A stretch of DNA of 64,000 nt. Source: Malania oleifera (Eukaryota > Streptophyta > Magnoliopsida > Santalales > Ximeniaceae). How positions within the stretch are numbered: position 1 is the first letter of the stretch; each line of letters opens with the position of its first letter. Positions 1 to 12,740 of this stretch are shown piece after piece. Below the pieces are notes generated by a model. It worked only from the letters and a program-made list of their open reading frames with translations. It ran no database searches and was not told where the DNA came from. The stretch covers positions 88,457,191 to 88,521,190 of the forward strand of contig NC_080423.1 in NCBI RefSeq assembly GCF_029873635.1. Reading direction: 5' to 3'. A program made the position numbers and the translations under genes.

Positions 1-216
1 TGATGTCATTAGGGATTGTACTATGGATTAATAAGTGTGTAAGGACTATAGATGAGAAACTATACATTTCCATTCACCCTAGTTTGTACATCAAGGATCT
101 GCTTTGGTCCTTAATCTTTTTTTGCTTTAGAGTTATGGACTCAACTAACTAAAAGTATTCCAAAGTAGGTTTAATGGTGTATGTTTGTTTTGGGCAAATA
201 ATATTGTAATAATTAA
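1..216 (+). pseudogene. LINE reverse transcriptase fragment (copy 1), interrupted
   Basis: Aligns with 12531-12740, which encodes the RT stretch containing HQGSALSPYLFALVMDQLT. Here the frame is broken by many small indels. The reading continues at 2302 after the inserted LTR. Confidence 0.8.
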
Positions 217-2301
217 TGTAACGTCCTCAAAATTCTATCCATTTTTTTTATATATATATATACAACAAACATTCATACGCTGCGGAAACATAACTATAAC
301 CATTATACATACTGTATAATGCCAGAATCCAGAATATACAGACCATACAAAATGCCCCGCCAGTATCATCTACTTACTCAAAAAGATATCACTCTGACAA
401 AAACTCACCCTATAACCAGGGTGATCTAACTACATTCTATCGCGAGCCTAATCTGCTCGCCTAGCTCGCTCACCTGAAAAATGGTAAAATAATGGGGTGA
501 GTCGACGCTCAGTAGTTGGCAATATGTTATTTTGCTAGAGGGTTGTGTGGCACTAGTTAAAAATACTTAAAAATAGCATTGAACTTTAATGCAATAACTA
601 ATTTGTAAAACATATCTTTCAACTTTCTTTCTTTCTCAATTAAAATATACTGTATCAATATGTTGTTGTACTTTTCATACTAACACTATCCTACTAGAAC
701 TCTTCAATATACATAAACTGTATACATATAATATAATGTACTTATTCCTTGGGACTTCCTGGTTACGTCATGATTGACCCCCCTTATAACAGGGTTGTGC
801 GGCCCGTAGGCAGGACTCTATCTGGTCGGACCCCTCCAGATAAGTCATCATACTCTACACTAACCTTAGACCGGCCAAACTGCATCCTCTACTAAGCTCT
901 GGACTGCTCTACCTTGGTAAACTGGCCCCCTCAACCAGTGTACTGGGGAGCTAATACTCTCCGAGCAGCTGAACGGTACCCACATGTACTTGGATATGTG
1001 TTTGCACTCTATCTGTATCTATCTATTATCTTTCCTCAGGGATCTGATGACTATATACATATATACATATTACTCTTTACTGGTTTTCATCATGTTTTCA
1101 AAAATTACCGTAAAACCCTTTCTTTATGTACTGTAATGTTGAATCTCTGTATATATAACCTCTATATAAAAACTGTGATAACACATACTTATCTGAATAA
1201 ATATGTTCATCATGTATATGTATATATATATATATATATATATAATATATGTATCTATATATATCTGTTCCTAAACTACTCATATAACACTGTATATGCA
1301 TGTACATTTCTCTGTATATGTTATCCTATCATGTATATTTGTATATCTCTCCCTGAGATTGAGGCATTACGTATGCCGTCCCTCAATCGTATAGTTGATA
1401 TATTCTAATCACTGGTATAATTTCTTCACAACCTCATAAAATCTACTCAGCACACAGCAATTTAACTTCATATTCTAAAACAAATACTAGTCAACTCATA
1501 TTTCTGAACATTCTGTATAGTATCATTGTGTAGTTATGCATTTATAAAAATCTCTAATATCATTACAAAACTCCTACAGAAGCATATTTTCTTACCTCAA
1601 CTTTGAAGACCCCTAAAAAATCTGGCTTCTATACTCGCGGGATCCTAACTCACATTCCGAACACATAATGTCCGCAGAAGAAAACATTAGTATTTTCTTA
1701 GTCCCTATATCTTTCCTATACCTGTCAGAAAGTCAAAAACTCAATAAAAGACCTTACCCCTGAATTTTGATGAAATCCAACTTCGTTTTCTCTCGACGAT
1801 CCCTCCAATCAAACTTGTAGAGAATTCCACAGGAGCGTCATGGTAGCTTTAGAATCGTCTATCCGGTGAACTAGTGGGACCGAAAACGAAGAGATAAGGG
1901 AGAGAGAATCGTAGAAGAGAGAGCTCGGTAAATGATAAAATCTCGGATTCCACTATTTATAGGGCCAGGTTCGTCGACGAGACACGCACCTCGTCGACTA
2001 GCCCCTTCACCAAATTCGTCGACGAAACCCTGTTTTCTCACGAAATTCAGAGCAGCCCGAACTGTCTCTCTCTCGGTATTTCTCGTCGACGAAGCCCTGT
2101 GTTCGTCGACGAAATTCATTCTTAAGACCTTGTCGACTGAGACCTGTTTCATCGACGAAGCCTTGCAATTTTCTGAAATGATGATTATTTATATTATCGT
2201 CAAATGCAATGTCCATCGTGAAGTCTACGGCTCCTTCTTTTTCTTGTGTCCTATGTTTCTCTCCTCTTATATAAAATGTTATGATTCTTTCGGTCACTAC
2301 A
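217..2301 (-). mobile_element. Solo LTR (copy 1), chromovirus-like, inserted in the LINE
   Basis: Begins TGTAACGTCC and ends CACTACA; attaa precedes it and a decayed form (atat) follows. It matches 12741-14835 over its whole length. GTCGAC palindromes at about 1966-2165 lie just upstream, in minus sense, of a TATA-like ctatttatag at about 1953-1962. A (TA)n run is at about 1219-1243. ORFs within it, such as 914-1408, are low-complexity by-products. Confidence 0.85.
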
Positions 2302-3089
2302 ATATGAAACTATGGATGAAGTAGAGGCTAAGTTAGAATTATGGAGAGAAGTTTTGGAATCAAAGCTTAAGGATAGTAGAAATAAACAAATAAATGAAAT
2401 TTACGTTTAGTTTTTATAGGATGAATTTTGGAGACAAAGTTCAACTTGATAAATAAAATAAATAGCACTTCTAGATTTTATACCTTGAATCTATTATGTA
2501 AGATGAAGTATAAATTGAAAATAATGGAATGCAATAGAGTTTTAAATCAGGTTGGTTAAAATTGAGAAGTTTTTCAATGTGTTTTGTGTTCATAGAATAC
2601 CTTTAAAATTAAAATAGAAGTTTTATACGACAGTATAGACCATTCTATGTTATATAAATTAAAATGTTGGGCCGACTAATAAACCGAATTTTCCAAAAAG
2701 TAAAAGTTTGCCGGAGATGAGAATGCTTAGATTGATGATGGTATAAGCATTGAAATATAACACTAAGGATTGAACATATTCGCGATAAGTTATGTGTACC
2801 TCCTATAGAGATAAGAATAAAGGATAACGACTCAATGGTATAAATACTTGCAACATACTCCATAATTGCGCTAATGAGAAATAGTGAGTTAGTTACTTGT
2901 GAATTACAGTAGAAGGGTAGGGGTAAGGCCGAAAATCATTTGAGATGGATATAGTGATAGGATTTAATATCCCTGATTTGTCGAAAGAAATGATCCATGA
3001 TCGCATAAATTGGCAAAAAAATGATTTATATAGTCGACCACACCTAGTTCGAACTTAAGACTACTTGATTTTGTTATTATTGTTGTTAG
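2302..3089 (+). pseudogene. LINE 3' portion (copy 1)
   Basis: Continues the RT reading ([13 protein letters not shown] in copy 2) after the solo LTR and runs to a ttattattgttgtt tail. Indels break every frame. Counterpart: 14836-15626. Confidence 0.75.
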
Positions 3090-4160
3090 TCAATCTTCAT
3101 TCCGCGGAATTAGCCAAGTGTCCAACTCAGATAATATATTGTCTTACTAAAGTCACTTTTAATTACTTTATTAATTTTAAATTATTTTTATAATATTTTT
3201 TCTGTAACCCTTATGAAATTTCTTAAACTCTTTTTTTCCAATTAAAGTGTGTTACTTCCTTCACTTGCACAGCCACATCTATTGAATGAATATATAAATC
3301 GTGCTTTGTGGAATTATTATTAAAAATCATGTGATTTGTTTTCTTTTCACAATGCATTAAATCATACAAAATTTTTGTTAACTAACCTAAACAATATTTT
3401 TTACTTCTGAAAATTATTATCAAATATACATTTAAAAAAAAAATACTTCCACCTTGAAAATTTAAAAATTAAAATAAAATAAGATTTCTTTATTTTTTCC
3501 TATGTTTTTATTTTATAATTTTTTATAATATTAATAAATACTACTTGAATTTTGTTGGACGACTTTTGCATAGAACGGTTTTTATTTCAATGATATTACC
3601 CCCTGATGTTAATAAATATATAAAGTATATTTTAAAACTTAATATCCTACAAACCCAATTGAAAGAAGATATAAACCTTCATCATAATATATTTTTTTTG
3701 TAATTTATATAAAGCCTATTTACAAAATCAATTAGAGATGATAATTTTTAATATAATATAAATAATGCATATAAAATTTCTTTCTTCTTGTCATATTAGA
3801 AAGCAGGAGTTAATACAATTCAAAACACTATAATAGTTAATATTATTTATGAAACAACCTATCATATAATATAAGATCAGCAATATTGAAAATGCTATTT
3901 TAATTTAAAGCTAATAAAACTCAATTTCTGAAATAACATGTAATCTAAATATAATTAATTTTTTTTTGATTTATTTTTTCATAAAATTAATTTTAAATTA
4001 AATATACTTATTGTTTTTAACAACAAATTAGCAACTTTTAAATGAGTGAAAGTGTAGTGAGTTGCCAACAATGTAAACAATTAGAGATTTTTTAACGTAG
4101 GCAAAGTTAATTTTATCTTTTAATTTAAAAAACTTGTGGGGCTTTGTAACTTTAAACAAA
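3090..4160. other. AT-rich spacer, copy 1; no gene seen
   Basis: Very AT-rich sequence colinear with 15627-16690. No ORF, repeat unit or RNA-like fold stood out. Confidence 0.7.
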
Positions 4161-4501
4161 TATAATTTTATTGTTCATTCAATTTAAGGTATTAAATGTT
4201 GAGGAGCATGCGCACTTTGTCCAAATTTTTCCTGAATCCAAACACTACTGTCGAGACTCCATCCTTTCAAACACAATGGAAGAGCATAAGCATTCCAACC
4301 TAAAGAAAGTAAAGATGCATTCACAGTGGGAGCTGAGTTATCAAATGCAATTATACAACAACACAACGAGACTCTTTACTCTACACCTTCCATTGGTTTA
4401 TGATCAACAATACAACTTTGATTCTTCTGCAAACTTTAACTGTAAACAATCTAATGACATCATTTCTTTTTTCCTTAATAAGGAGGGTAATCAGAATGTT
4501 T

Positions 4502-5985
4502 TTAATATTGTCCAAACTTAATGTTGAGACGTCCAGGCGAAGATTGTTTCTTCCTGTAGAACTTGGTCAATTAAGGCATAATGGATGGACTCCATGAAAA
4601 CATGTCTAGAATTCCCCCAAAAATCAAAACATCACTGAGTCCAATAGAAATTGCTTGCCCTTTCCGCATTCTCCCTATCTCTCATCCATAGAAGAATCAG
4701 CGTGTCACCTATGGAGAAGAGACAACAGCAATCCTTTTGTGATACTCTCTTCGCCTTCACACACATCGGCGATCCTATAAATTAGAAGATCGAAATGTCT
4801 GTCCAGAAATAGGGTAACAACTTCTTTTAAATGCCAAAGGACTATCCCCTACAAGCAGTTTCTTACTTTTTACTTGACAACGTGAACATCAAATGCGAAT
4901 ATAAGTTCAATGCAAGCAGAGATTCTGTATATATAGGGAATAAAACGGTAGTTTTAAGTACAACTGATGAAGACAAGTTTTCCACTGGGTCGTAATAGAA
5001 TGTTGACATGCATATAGCGGATCATGGCAGCAGTACATCTCACATTCACATTGCTTTACTTCAACAATCGTCTTCCTTATAAGAGCATGGGAATCTGATG
5101 CTCTTTAACGCAGGAGATCAATCTCTGAGGAATATCCGATCTTTCGGATGCCATCGAAAAGCCGTGTCTTCTCATTTTTCTTGTCTGAGATCCCATCCAG
5201 ACGTCAAGACACATCATCTGCAACGAAGCTTTCCCTCCATCACTGGAACCAGGCTGGTAAACATCCGCCGGGCCAAGACCAAGATCTCGACATTTTCTTC
5301 ACATTTCATCTAGAGGAATATCCGTAAAAATATAAAGGGTTTGTATATAGAAAATAAGAACAAAAATACTGATGAAAAAAAATAGAAAAACTTTGCAAAA
5401 ACTATCCATGCTAAGATTGGATGTCAAAGCACATGATGCAATTGGCAGGAGTCTTCAGACGTCATTATCGATTACATTTGAGGTGGGGGTTTATTAATCA
5501 GCAAATGGGGTCAAATCAAATCAAAATAGATGCCGCCTGCCTCCTTGCACTCTGTAAACTGTGCTATCGAATTGTGAAGGAATACCAAAATGCGAAAGTC
5601 AAAATTAGTTTGAACTCTGGGCTAATTCTTCATTCATGTATCGATTTTCATTTGTGGTGGGCATGACGTTTTGGACAAAGTCCAGGAACTAATCAGTTAG
5701 CTTAAAACCTCTCACATCCCTTATAATTGGGAATTCTATGCTTTTAACTGTAATGTCACAAATCAGAAAATAATGTCCAAGCTCTTAATTCTAATGCTCT
5801 GCATTGAGAGTATATATTTTCAAGTCTAGATTGGAAATGGATTTTAGATGGATTGAAACTTTTTCAATGTAATTTTAATTACATTTTATTCAAATTCAAA
5901 AGCCTCCAAATATAGATATCATGTCTTTCAAAATATAAGGATGACGTGAAGAGCACCTGTTCACTCTGGGAAAGGTAACCTTTTA
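4502..5985 (-). pseudogene. Broken 3' copy of the AlkB-like gene
   Basis: Contains counterparts of the last coding exon (about 4502-4774), the penultimate exon (about 4964-5310) and the last 40 bp of the long upstream exon (5946-5985) of the gene at 17035-20188. Intron and 3' flank match too. No exon is open: single-base gains and losses shift the frame many times, and the donor after the penultimate exon (CAG|GT in copy 2) has lost a base. Everything 5' of the tail of exon 2 is absent, because the duplication ends there. It cannot encode a functional dioxygenase as written. Either this is a genuinely decayed duplicate, or the sequence is unpolished and the true copy is cleaner. Confidence 0.88.
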
Positions 5986-6914
5986 TATTTGGAAATTATT
6001 AGGAAGTTAAAGACATTTTAATTATTTTAAACCTTATTTGAAAAAAATTAATCAAGGTAAAAAATCAGGGGAAAACACGAAGGTTCCGGTCCAATGCAAA
6101 GTTCATATGGTTCGGTTCGAACAGGACACTTTTGAATTGGAGACTCTATCGACGAAATGTACAATGCTCAGGATTTTTCATTCTATCAAGGTTCGGTCGA
6201 CAGGCATTTTGAACTGACGGTTCGGTCGACCAGACAGTTGGGACACTCCCGACGGACCCTGGTCGACTAGGTAGTAGAGTTGGTATTCAAATTTTGACTC
6301 GATCGACCAGGTGTTCAAAATGTTGACCTCAGGAGGTTTCGGTTCGACAAGGGATTTGAACTACAATGGTTCGGTCAAACCGGGACATGGTCAACCGTTG
6401 ACGTGGACTGGGGTTAGACGACCGGGCAGACATGAATATGCCAAGGTTAGCGACTGAAAGTGCACAAAGTGTGCATTCCAATCCTGTTATGATTCACACA
6501 AACCCTATTCAAGTGTTTAAACATTCATAGGTGCAAGGTGAGTGTAGCGCAGGTCATTTTTTGTCCTTGTGAAAGACACCAAAAAAAGATCGGTGTTTGT
6601 AAGGGTAAAAACCTAGGTCATTCTAAGGTCATTTTCATTTATTGAGCATAGAGCTTCGTATTAAAATATGCATGTGATTTGAATGTGTATTATTACATAT
6701 AGAAAGCCCTAATACTATTACACAACCAAAATTCACCGATGAGATAATGATTTATAATTACAATTCTAGACATGAATTGGTCTTTAAGCTTTATTTACTT
6801 TCATGTGCATCTTGATCTAGACAATTTGAGGTTCCTGCACATAATCTCAAACACTCATTAGATAAAATGAGTATTTGTCATAATCAAAACCAGGTGTGAC
6901 CTATATGATCAACA
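5986..6914 (-). mobile_element. Truncated SIRE-like Copia LTR
   Basis: Read on the minus strand from 6914 it begins TGTTGATCATATAGGTCAC, close to the start of the complete LTR at 50037-52225 (TGTTGACCTTATAGGTCAC). Several ggttcggtcgacc-type motifs lie at 6105-6420. It is cut abruptly at 5986, the edge of the segmental duplication. The SIRE assignment comes from general resemblance, not a search. Confidence 0.7.
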
Positions 6915-8415
6915 TAGGTAGATCAGAGTACACCTATAGTTAAGGTCCGTAGATCTTCCAAGACCATTAGACCTCCACAACATTATTCACCCATTTTAAA
7001 TTATCTCCTATTGACTGATAGTGGTGAGCTAGAGTGTTATGATGAAGCCTTGCAGGATGAAAGTTCGAGCAAGTGGGAGTTAGCCATGAAGGATGAGATG
7101 GATTCCTTTTTGGGGAATCACATATGGGAACTAACTAAATTGCCAATAAGGAAGAAGGCTTTACACAACAAGTGAGTATACAAAACAAAGAATGAGAATG
7201 ATGGTAGCAAGATTTATAAGGCCAAATTAGTTGTTAAAGGGTTCCAGCAGAAGAAGGGCATTGACTACACAAAAATATTTTGTGAAGATGTCAACAATTA
7301 GACTGGTACTGGGAATGGTGGCTGCAGAAAACCTACATCTTGAGCAGTTAGATGTGAAGACGACATTCCTTCATAGTGACTTAGAGGAAGACATTTGCAT
7401 GATTCAACTAGAAGGGTTCATTATTCTGGGACAAGAGAATCTAGTTTGCAAATTGAGAAAAAGCTTGTATGACCTAAAACAAGCTCCAAGACAATGGTAC
7501 AAGAAAATTGATAGTTTTAAGCATAGAATTGGGTTCAAGAGATGTGAATCTGATCATTGTTGCTATGTTAAGTTTTTTGGCACTTCTTACATCATTTTAC
7601 TATTGTATGTAGATGATATGCTCACTACAGGGTCTAGCATTAAAGAGATTAATAATCTAAAGAAGCAATTGTCAAAACAGTTTGAAATGAAAGATTTGGG
7701 AGCTACAAAGCAAATCCTTGGTATGAGAATCATTAGAGACAAGGCTAATGGTACATTGAAGCTTTCACAGTTAGAGTATGTGAAGAAAATTCTCAATAGG
7801 TTCAACATGAATGAAGCTAAACCAGTGAGCACACCCTTGGGTAGTCATTTCAAACTAAGTAAAGAATAGTCACCAGAGATAGAAGAAGAAAGGGACCATA
7901 TGAGCAAGGTGCTCTATGCCTCAGCTTTTGGCAGCTTGATGTATGTTATGGTATGTACAAGGCAAAACATTGCACATGCAGTGGGAGTTGTGTGCAAATT
8001 CATGAGTAGGCTAGGAAAGTAGCATTGGGCGGCAGTCAAGTGGATTCTGAGATATCTAAGGGGTTCATCAGATACATGTCTTTGCTTCACAAGTGCAAGT
8101 TTGAAACTACAGGGTTATGTAGATGCTGATTTTACTGGTGATATTGATAATAGAAAGAGTACTACTAGGTTTGTATTTACTCTAGGTGGTACAACTATAT
8201 CTTGGGCTTGCTGAGTATGTTGCAGCAATTGAAGCTGGAAATGAGATGATTTGACTACATGACTTCTTACATGAATTGGGTAAGAAGCAAGAGATGGGCA
8301 TTATACACAGTGACAGTCAAAGTGCAATTTTTCTTACTAAAAAATTGGCTTTTCATTCAAAGTCGAAGCATATACAAACAAAATACCACTTTATATGTTA
8401 CCTTCTTGAAGATAA
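6915..8415 (+). pseudogene. Ty1/Copia pol fragment (RT to RNase H), first part
   Basis: Encodes a recognisable Copia RT and RNase H: KWELAMKDEM, KARLVVKGF-like, QLDVKTTFLHSDLEEDI, LYDLKQAPRQWY, the catalytic YVDDM, KDLGATKQILGMRI and YVDADFTGD. Breaks are visible: a stop in place of the expected Trp near 7172, a deletion/frameshift near 7283 where SPVVK is expected, stops near 7867 and 8020, and a deletion of about 14 codons near 8210. The longest open piece is 7231-7869. Reading resumes at 10455 beyond an inserted LTR. No gag, protease or integrase is left of 6915, so the element is 5'-truncated. Confidence 0.92.
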
Positions 8416-10454
8416 TGTTGACTTTTTTAGTCCAATTTCTAATTTTGATGCTGACGAAACACAAGGATCTTATGTGTGATCTAGTTTGTGTGCAAGATAA
8501 ATTAGTAGTATCATATGATGCACATGGACTTGAAGAAAATGAAGACCTAACATGTTTATGTCTTGTAATTTGTATTTCATTTTGGGTCTATAATATTATT
8601 AATTTCAAAGGTCTGTAATAATTTGCATATCATGCATGGTAGAGAATATAAGCTCAAGACCATAGTTGACCTTAGGAATCACCTTTCAGTTGACCGACAC
8701 CGGATTGTTAAGGTTAACTCAAAAATGACCCTAGACTGACCATAGGACCCAAAGTTTGCATGAAAAAGTCCCCTATAACTTAGAATATATGATTAGGGGT
8801 ATCTTTAAAAGGGAAGTTAGAAAATAAATGAACAATGTTGGTGTGTTCGGTCGATTGAACCCCAACACACAGAAACCCTTTGGTCAATTGAACCTTTCCG
8901 GGGTCAAAATGTTGACCACTCGGTCGACCATCCTAAAATGTATACCAACGCCCTGGTCAACCGAATGGACATGTGGGAAGTCCCAATGCCCTAGTCGACC
9001 AAACCTCTAGATTCAAAAGGACTCAGTTGACCGAAGTATATGAAGTTCGGTCAATCAAACTTAGTCTAGTCGATCGAACCTCGGAGGGTTCAGAATCGCC
9101 TTTGTACGGTCGACCGAACCTGTATTTCAAAAATCCCCTAATCAACCGAACTTAGTGAGATGCTCAACTGAACCTTAAAAATGGTCAACCGATCTTCTCG
9201 GGTTGTCAAAATATTACCGAATTTAAGCAGGGTTAATTTTCTTAAACTCTTTTAAAATAATTTTAATAATTCCCTTGGTGTCCCCAACGGTCATAATTCT
9301 TCCAATATCTATAAATAGGAGCTCATTTGCTTAATAAATATAGGATTAGGGATTTTTATTAGCAAAATTTCCTTTGAAGTTTTGAGAGCTATTCCTTCAT
9401 ATTCAAACCCTAATATTCATCCCTTGCTCATTTTTTTTGAAAATCTTATTGAGTAAAAGCATATTGAGATCACCTACATTCCCTTTACAAGTTATACTCT
9501 CTTGGTTTTGATTGAGTGTTGATTTTGTTAATGAGAGTAAGCTATAAATTTTCCCTATAGATTTAGCTCATAAATTTATTGCGTGGGAAAAATCTTTCTA
9601 GCTTGTGTGTCTTTGCATATTGATTGCAAGACTCTTGAGCTTGGTTTGTGTTCTTCTAGAAAACATTTTTAACAAGTTTGGTTTTCTAATATCTTTTGTG
9701 CTTAAAGTTTTTGAAAATCTTTTTGAGATATTTGGTCACTCTCTTGGAAATCTTTGAAACCCTATTTGTGATTGAGATATATTTATGTATATTGTTTCAA
9801 AGATCAATTGATTTGCACTTGATTGCTTAGTGACATTAACTTGAATGTTATTACACACATATTTGCACTGAGCTTATAGATCTTGCCATCTTGAGGTGCA
9901 TTGATTATACTGTGCTTGTGCATAGTGGTACATATCTGCTTGTGTAAGAAGCATTTTTTTGTACGTAAATTTTATATCTTTTGTATTCCAGGCATGGACC
10001 TGAACAAGGAGACTAGTCCTGGTAAATAGTCCAAGATTGGCTCTGACCCGATTAGGAAAGTTTGATGCACCATCGAGATAAGGTGCAGTTGTAGGTTGAA
10101 GTCAGCCCTGTTAATTGACCTGGTTGTAACCGGTGTCGCTCCACCCGTTAAGTGAGCATTAGTAGAATCCTTAGGCTTGCGAGCTAGAGGCGGGGACATA
10201 GGCACAGTTGGCCGAACCCCGATAACATATGGTGTGTGTACTTTACATTTTCGCAATTTATATTCCTACACATGTATGTTATTGTGTGAATGTTGCGCAT
10301 GATTTAATTTTCGCACATTTTATTTATCTGCGCATTTTGGATTCCATAGACAAACTCTAGGTTGTGTATTATTGCTTTTGAAATTGAATTCAACCTAGAA
10401 AGTTTTAAATACCCAATTCACCCCCCCCCCCTTTGGAATACACCAATTCCAATA
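8416..10454 (+). mobile_element. Solo LTR, SIRE-like, splitting the Copia pol
   Basis: Flanked by perfect 5-bp duplications gataa (8411-8415 and 10455-10459). Starts TGTTGACTTTTTTAGTCC and ends CCAATTCCAATA, probably CAACA decayed. About twelve motifs related to GGTCGACCGAACC lie at 8845-9195; a TATA box tctataaatagg is at 9309-9320. Near the 3' end is the CCCAATTCACCCCC run seen in other LTRs here. Removing it restores continuity of the Copia C-terminus. No internal region, so a solo LTR of 2039 bp. Confidence 0.9.
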
Positions 10455-10574
10455 GATAAGCTGGTAATACTTGAGAAGATCTATGGATCTAAGAACCCAA
10501 CAGACATGTTGACTAAGGATGTCACTATAGAGAAGTTGAAGTTGTGTGCAGTTTCAGTTGGCCTTCTAGCTTGA
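10455..10574 (+). pseudogene. Ty1/Copia pol C-terminus, second part
   Basis: Encodes KLVILEKIYGSKNPTDMLTK and VTIEKLKLCAVSVGLLA followed by a stop, the usual C-terminus of plant Copia polyproteins. In frame with the pol reading interrupted at 8415. Confidence 0.9.
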
Positions 10575-10650
10575 GTACAGCAGGATGAGTTGTAAGGATA
10601 AGGGATTGTTCTTTTGGAGGATTGCAGTTGATGTTGGTGTTTGAACTAGT

Positions 10651-10950
10651 CTCCAAGTGGGAGATTTGTTGGGCTTTGTGGAGTCTAGTTGTATTTGATC
10701 TAAATTGGCCCAAGTCGTAGTGCTTATGGACAAGCCTCCTACCCTCGAGAAAAATATTTTGGCCCGTTTTATAGCCCATTGTGAATCACGTGCGCAGGAT
10801 ATATATAGAAACCGTTGTTTTGGTAATTAGGGTTTTTTTTTTTTTTTTTGCCGCAATTTTTGAGAGAGGAGAAAAACTGCACTACTGCACTCTGTATTTC
10901 TCCCTGATAATAGTGAAATCTCTGTAACTCTATTTGTTGTTTTTTGGGAA
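10651..10950 (+). mobile_element. Copia polypurine tract and 3' LTR fragment
   Basis: Polypurine tract ccaagtgggagat ends at 10666 and the LTR begins TGTTGGGCTTTGTGGAG at 10667. The text peters out near 10950 without a visible CA end or target duplication, so the LTR is truncated. A T-run (18-20 bases) is at about 10830-10850. Confidence 0.7.
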
Positions 10951-10969
10951 TTTCATGATAATTTCCCTA

Positions 10970-11105
10970 CAACTCTCAGTCTCCCTCTCAATCTTTGTCT
11001 CCCTCTCGCTGTCACTTTCAGCCTTCTTCTCACTCTCCCTCTTAGTCTCCCTCTTAGTCTCACTCTCAGTCTCCATCTCCCTCTCACTCTCAATATTTGT
11101 CTTAC
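10970..11105 (+). repeat. CT-rich minisatellite-like tract
   Basis: Imperfect repeats of ctctcagtctccct. The 82-codon Leu/Ser ORF across it reflects composition, not a gene. Confidence 0.75.
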
Positions 11106-11249
11106 TCATCTCAGATACTCAAAGAGATGTACAAACATTTTTATTTTTACATTTTATGTTTTTGTTAATATTTAATAAATAAAATAAGGAGTGATTTTCT
11201 TTAAAAAAAATTATGAAAAAAAATTAAAATACATAAATGATTTTTTTAA

Positions 11250-11410
11250 ACAGGTCACCCATTTACAACTCATTTATTAAACGGGTGAGTTTGGGTTTAT
11301 ATGTTAGTCACTCATTATTAAATGGGTCAACCCAAACCCAAACTCATTTAATCCCTACCCGTTTATAGCCCACCTGAACTCGACCCGTTAACCCATGTTG
11401 CCACCCCCTA
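11250..11410. repeat. Interspersed repeat with ACCCGTTT / AAACGGGT motifs
   Basis: Short motifs acccgttt, aaacgggt and aaatgggt recur in both orientations, as in non-autonomous DNA-transposon remnants common in plants. No terminal inverted repeats or target duplication could be fixed. 11106-11249 and 11411-11689 hold only AT-rich sequence. Confidence 0.4.
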
Positions 11411-11689
11411 TGTCTGTGTGCCAATATTTTAAATGTTAGACATATGACAAATTGATCTTACATTCATTAATATCAAATATGTAAAGAGGTGAACTCATTT
11501 TCAATATGTATATAATTTAGGAAATAGACATATGACCATGTAGCAATAGAACTCCCCTATATAATTTCTTGGTGTCATGGGCTTGTATATTTTTCATCAT
11601 TTTTTTTCAATGGCTTATGAACATTTATCCCCCATTATAAATTACTTTCTTAATTAACTTTCTTTTCTAAAAAGGTTGTGTCAATCCAT

Positions 11690-12740
11690 TTGAAATGTAT
11701 AGCATTTTTCATAGGAAAAATGTATGGTTATAAAGAAGATATAAGTAAATTAAAGGAGAAAAGACATATTATAATTATAAAAGAAGGGGGAAGAGATATA
11801 TTTAAACTTACTAAAGTTAGAGAAAGGAAGGATAAAGACTTAGGAAATGTAAAATGTATAAAAAGTGAGGATAATATTGTCTTGTTTAAGGACAAAGACA
11901 CTAAAGAAAGATGGCAAAGTTACTTTAGTAAGTTATTTAATGAAAACCAAATAGAAGGCTTAAATTTAAAATTGTCAAATAAAGAAAATACTAAAAATAT
12001 GAGATTTATTCACAAAATTAGAGTTAATGAAATTAAGTTTGTACTAAAAAAATATGAAAAATGGGAAAGCTGTAGGACCGAATAACATCCCAATTGAAGT
12101 TTGGAAATGCTTAGGTGATAACGGAATTATATGATTAACTAATTTATTTAATACAATTATAAAAACTAAGCAAATGCAAGATGAATGGAGGAAAAAAAAC
12201 TTTAATACTTGTATACAAAAATAAAGGAGATATTCAAAATTGTAATACCTATCGTGGAATTAAACTTATGAGTCATACGATTAAACATTGAGAAATGGTA
12301 GTTGAACAAAGATTAAGGTTACAAACAAAGGTCTTTGAAAATCAATTTGCTTGGGAGATCTACCATAGAAGCTATATATCTTTTAAGAAGATTAATGGAA
12401 AAGTTTAATGAAAAGAAGAGAGACTTGCATGTGATATTTATTGACCTAAAGAAAGCATATGCTAGGATACCTAGGGAAGTTTTATTGTGGGTTTTAGAAA
12501 GAAAAAAAAAGGTGTACATAGTAGGTATGCTGATGTCATTAGGGATATGTACGATGGAGTAATAAGTAGTGTAAGGACTATAGATGGAGAAACTAGACAA
12601 TTTCCATTCACCCTAGTTGTACATCAAGGATCTGCTTTGAGTCCTTATCTTTTTGCTTTAGTGATGGACCAACTAACTAAAAGTATTCAAAGAGAGGTTT
12701 AATGGTGTATGTTGTTTGCAGATAATATTGTAATAATTAA
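11690..12740 (+). pseudogene. RTE-like LINE ORF, 5' part (copy 2)
   Basis: Encodes the pre-RT and RT region of a plant non-LTR retrotransposon: GGRDIFKLTKVRERKDKDLG, ERWQSYFSKLFNE, then in shifted frames NIPIEVWKCLGD, DEWR, IYLLRRLMEKFNEKKRDLH, PREVLLWVLE, RDMYDGVISSVRTIDGE and HQGSALSPYLFALVMDQLT. The last motif before the break is FADN instead of catalytic FADD. Several frameshifts and stops are present. The endonuclease domain is missing, so the copy is 5'-truncated. Clade assignment rests on motif resemblance and the short-repeat 3' tail. Confidence 0.87.

Larger units (their letters stand above)
1..5985. repeat. Segmental duplication, copy 1 (indel-rich; continues beyond the window start)
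   Basis: Base 1 onward is colinear and co-oriented with 12531 onward: LINE piece, solo LTR, LINE 3' end, AT-rich spacer, then the 3' part of the AlkB-like gene. Similarity stops at 5985, inside what is a coding exon in copy 2 (18531). Differences are mostly one- and two-base insertions and deletions, including inside the exons. The left end lies outside the window, so total length is unknown. Confidence 0.93.

Noticed and set aside
914..1408. 164-codon ORF on the plus strand, Tyr/Ile-rich
   Set aside because: Lies wholly inside the copy 1 solo LTR and over a (TA)n tract; the equivalent frame is not open in copy 2.
1871..2324. Several ORFs with VDE/STK repeats on both strands
   Set aside because: Produced by the GTCGACGA palindrome array, which reads open in many frames.
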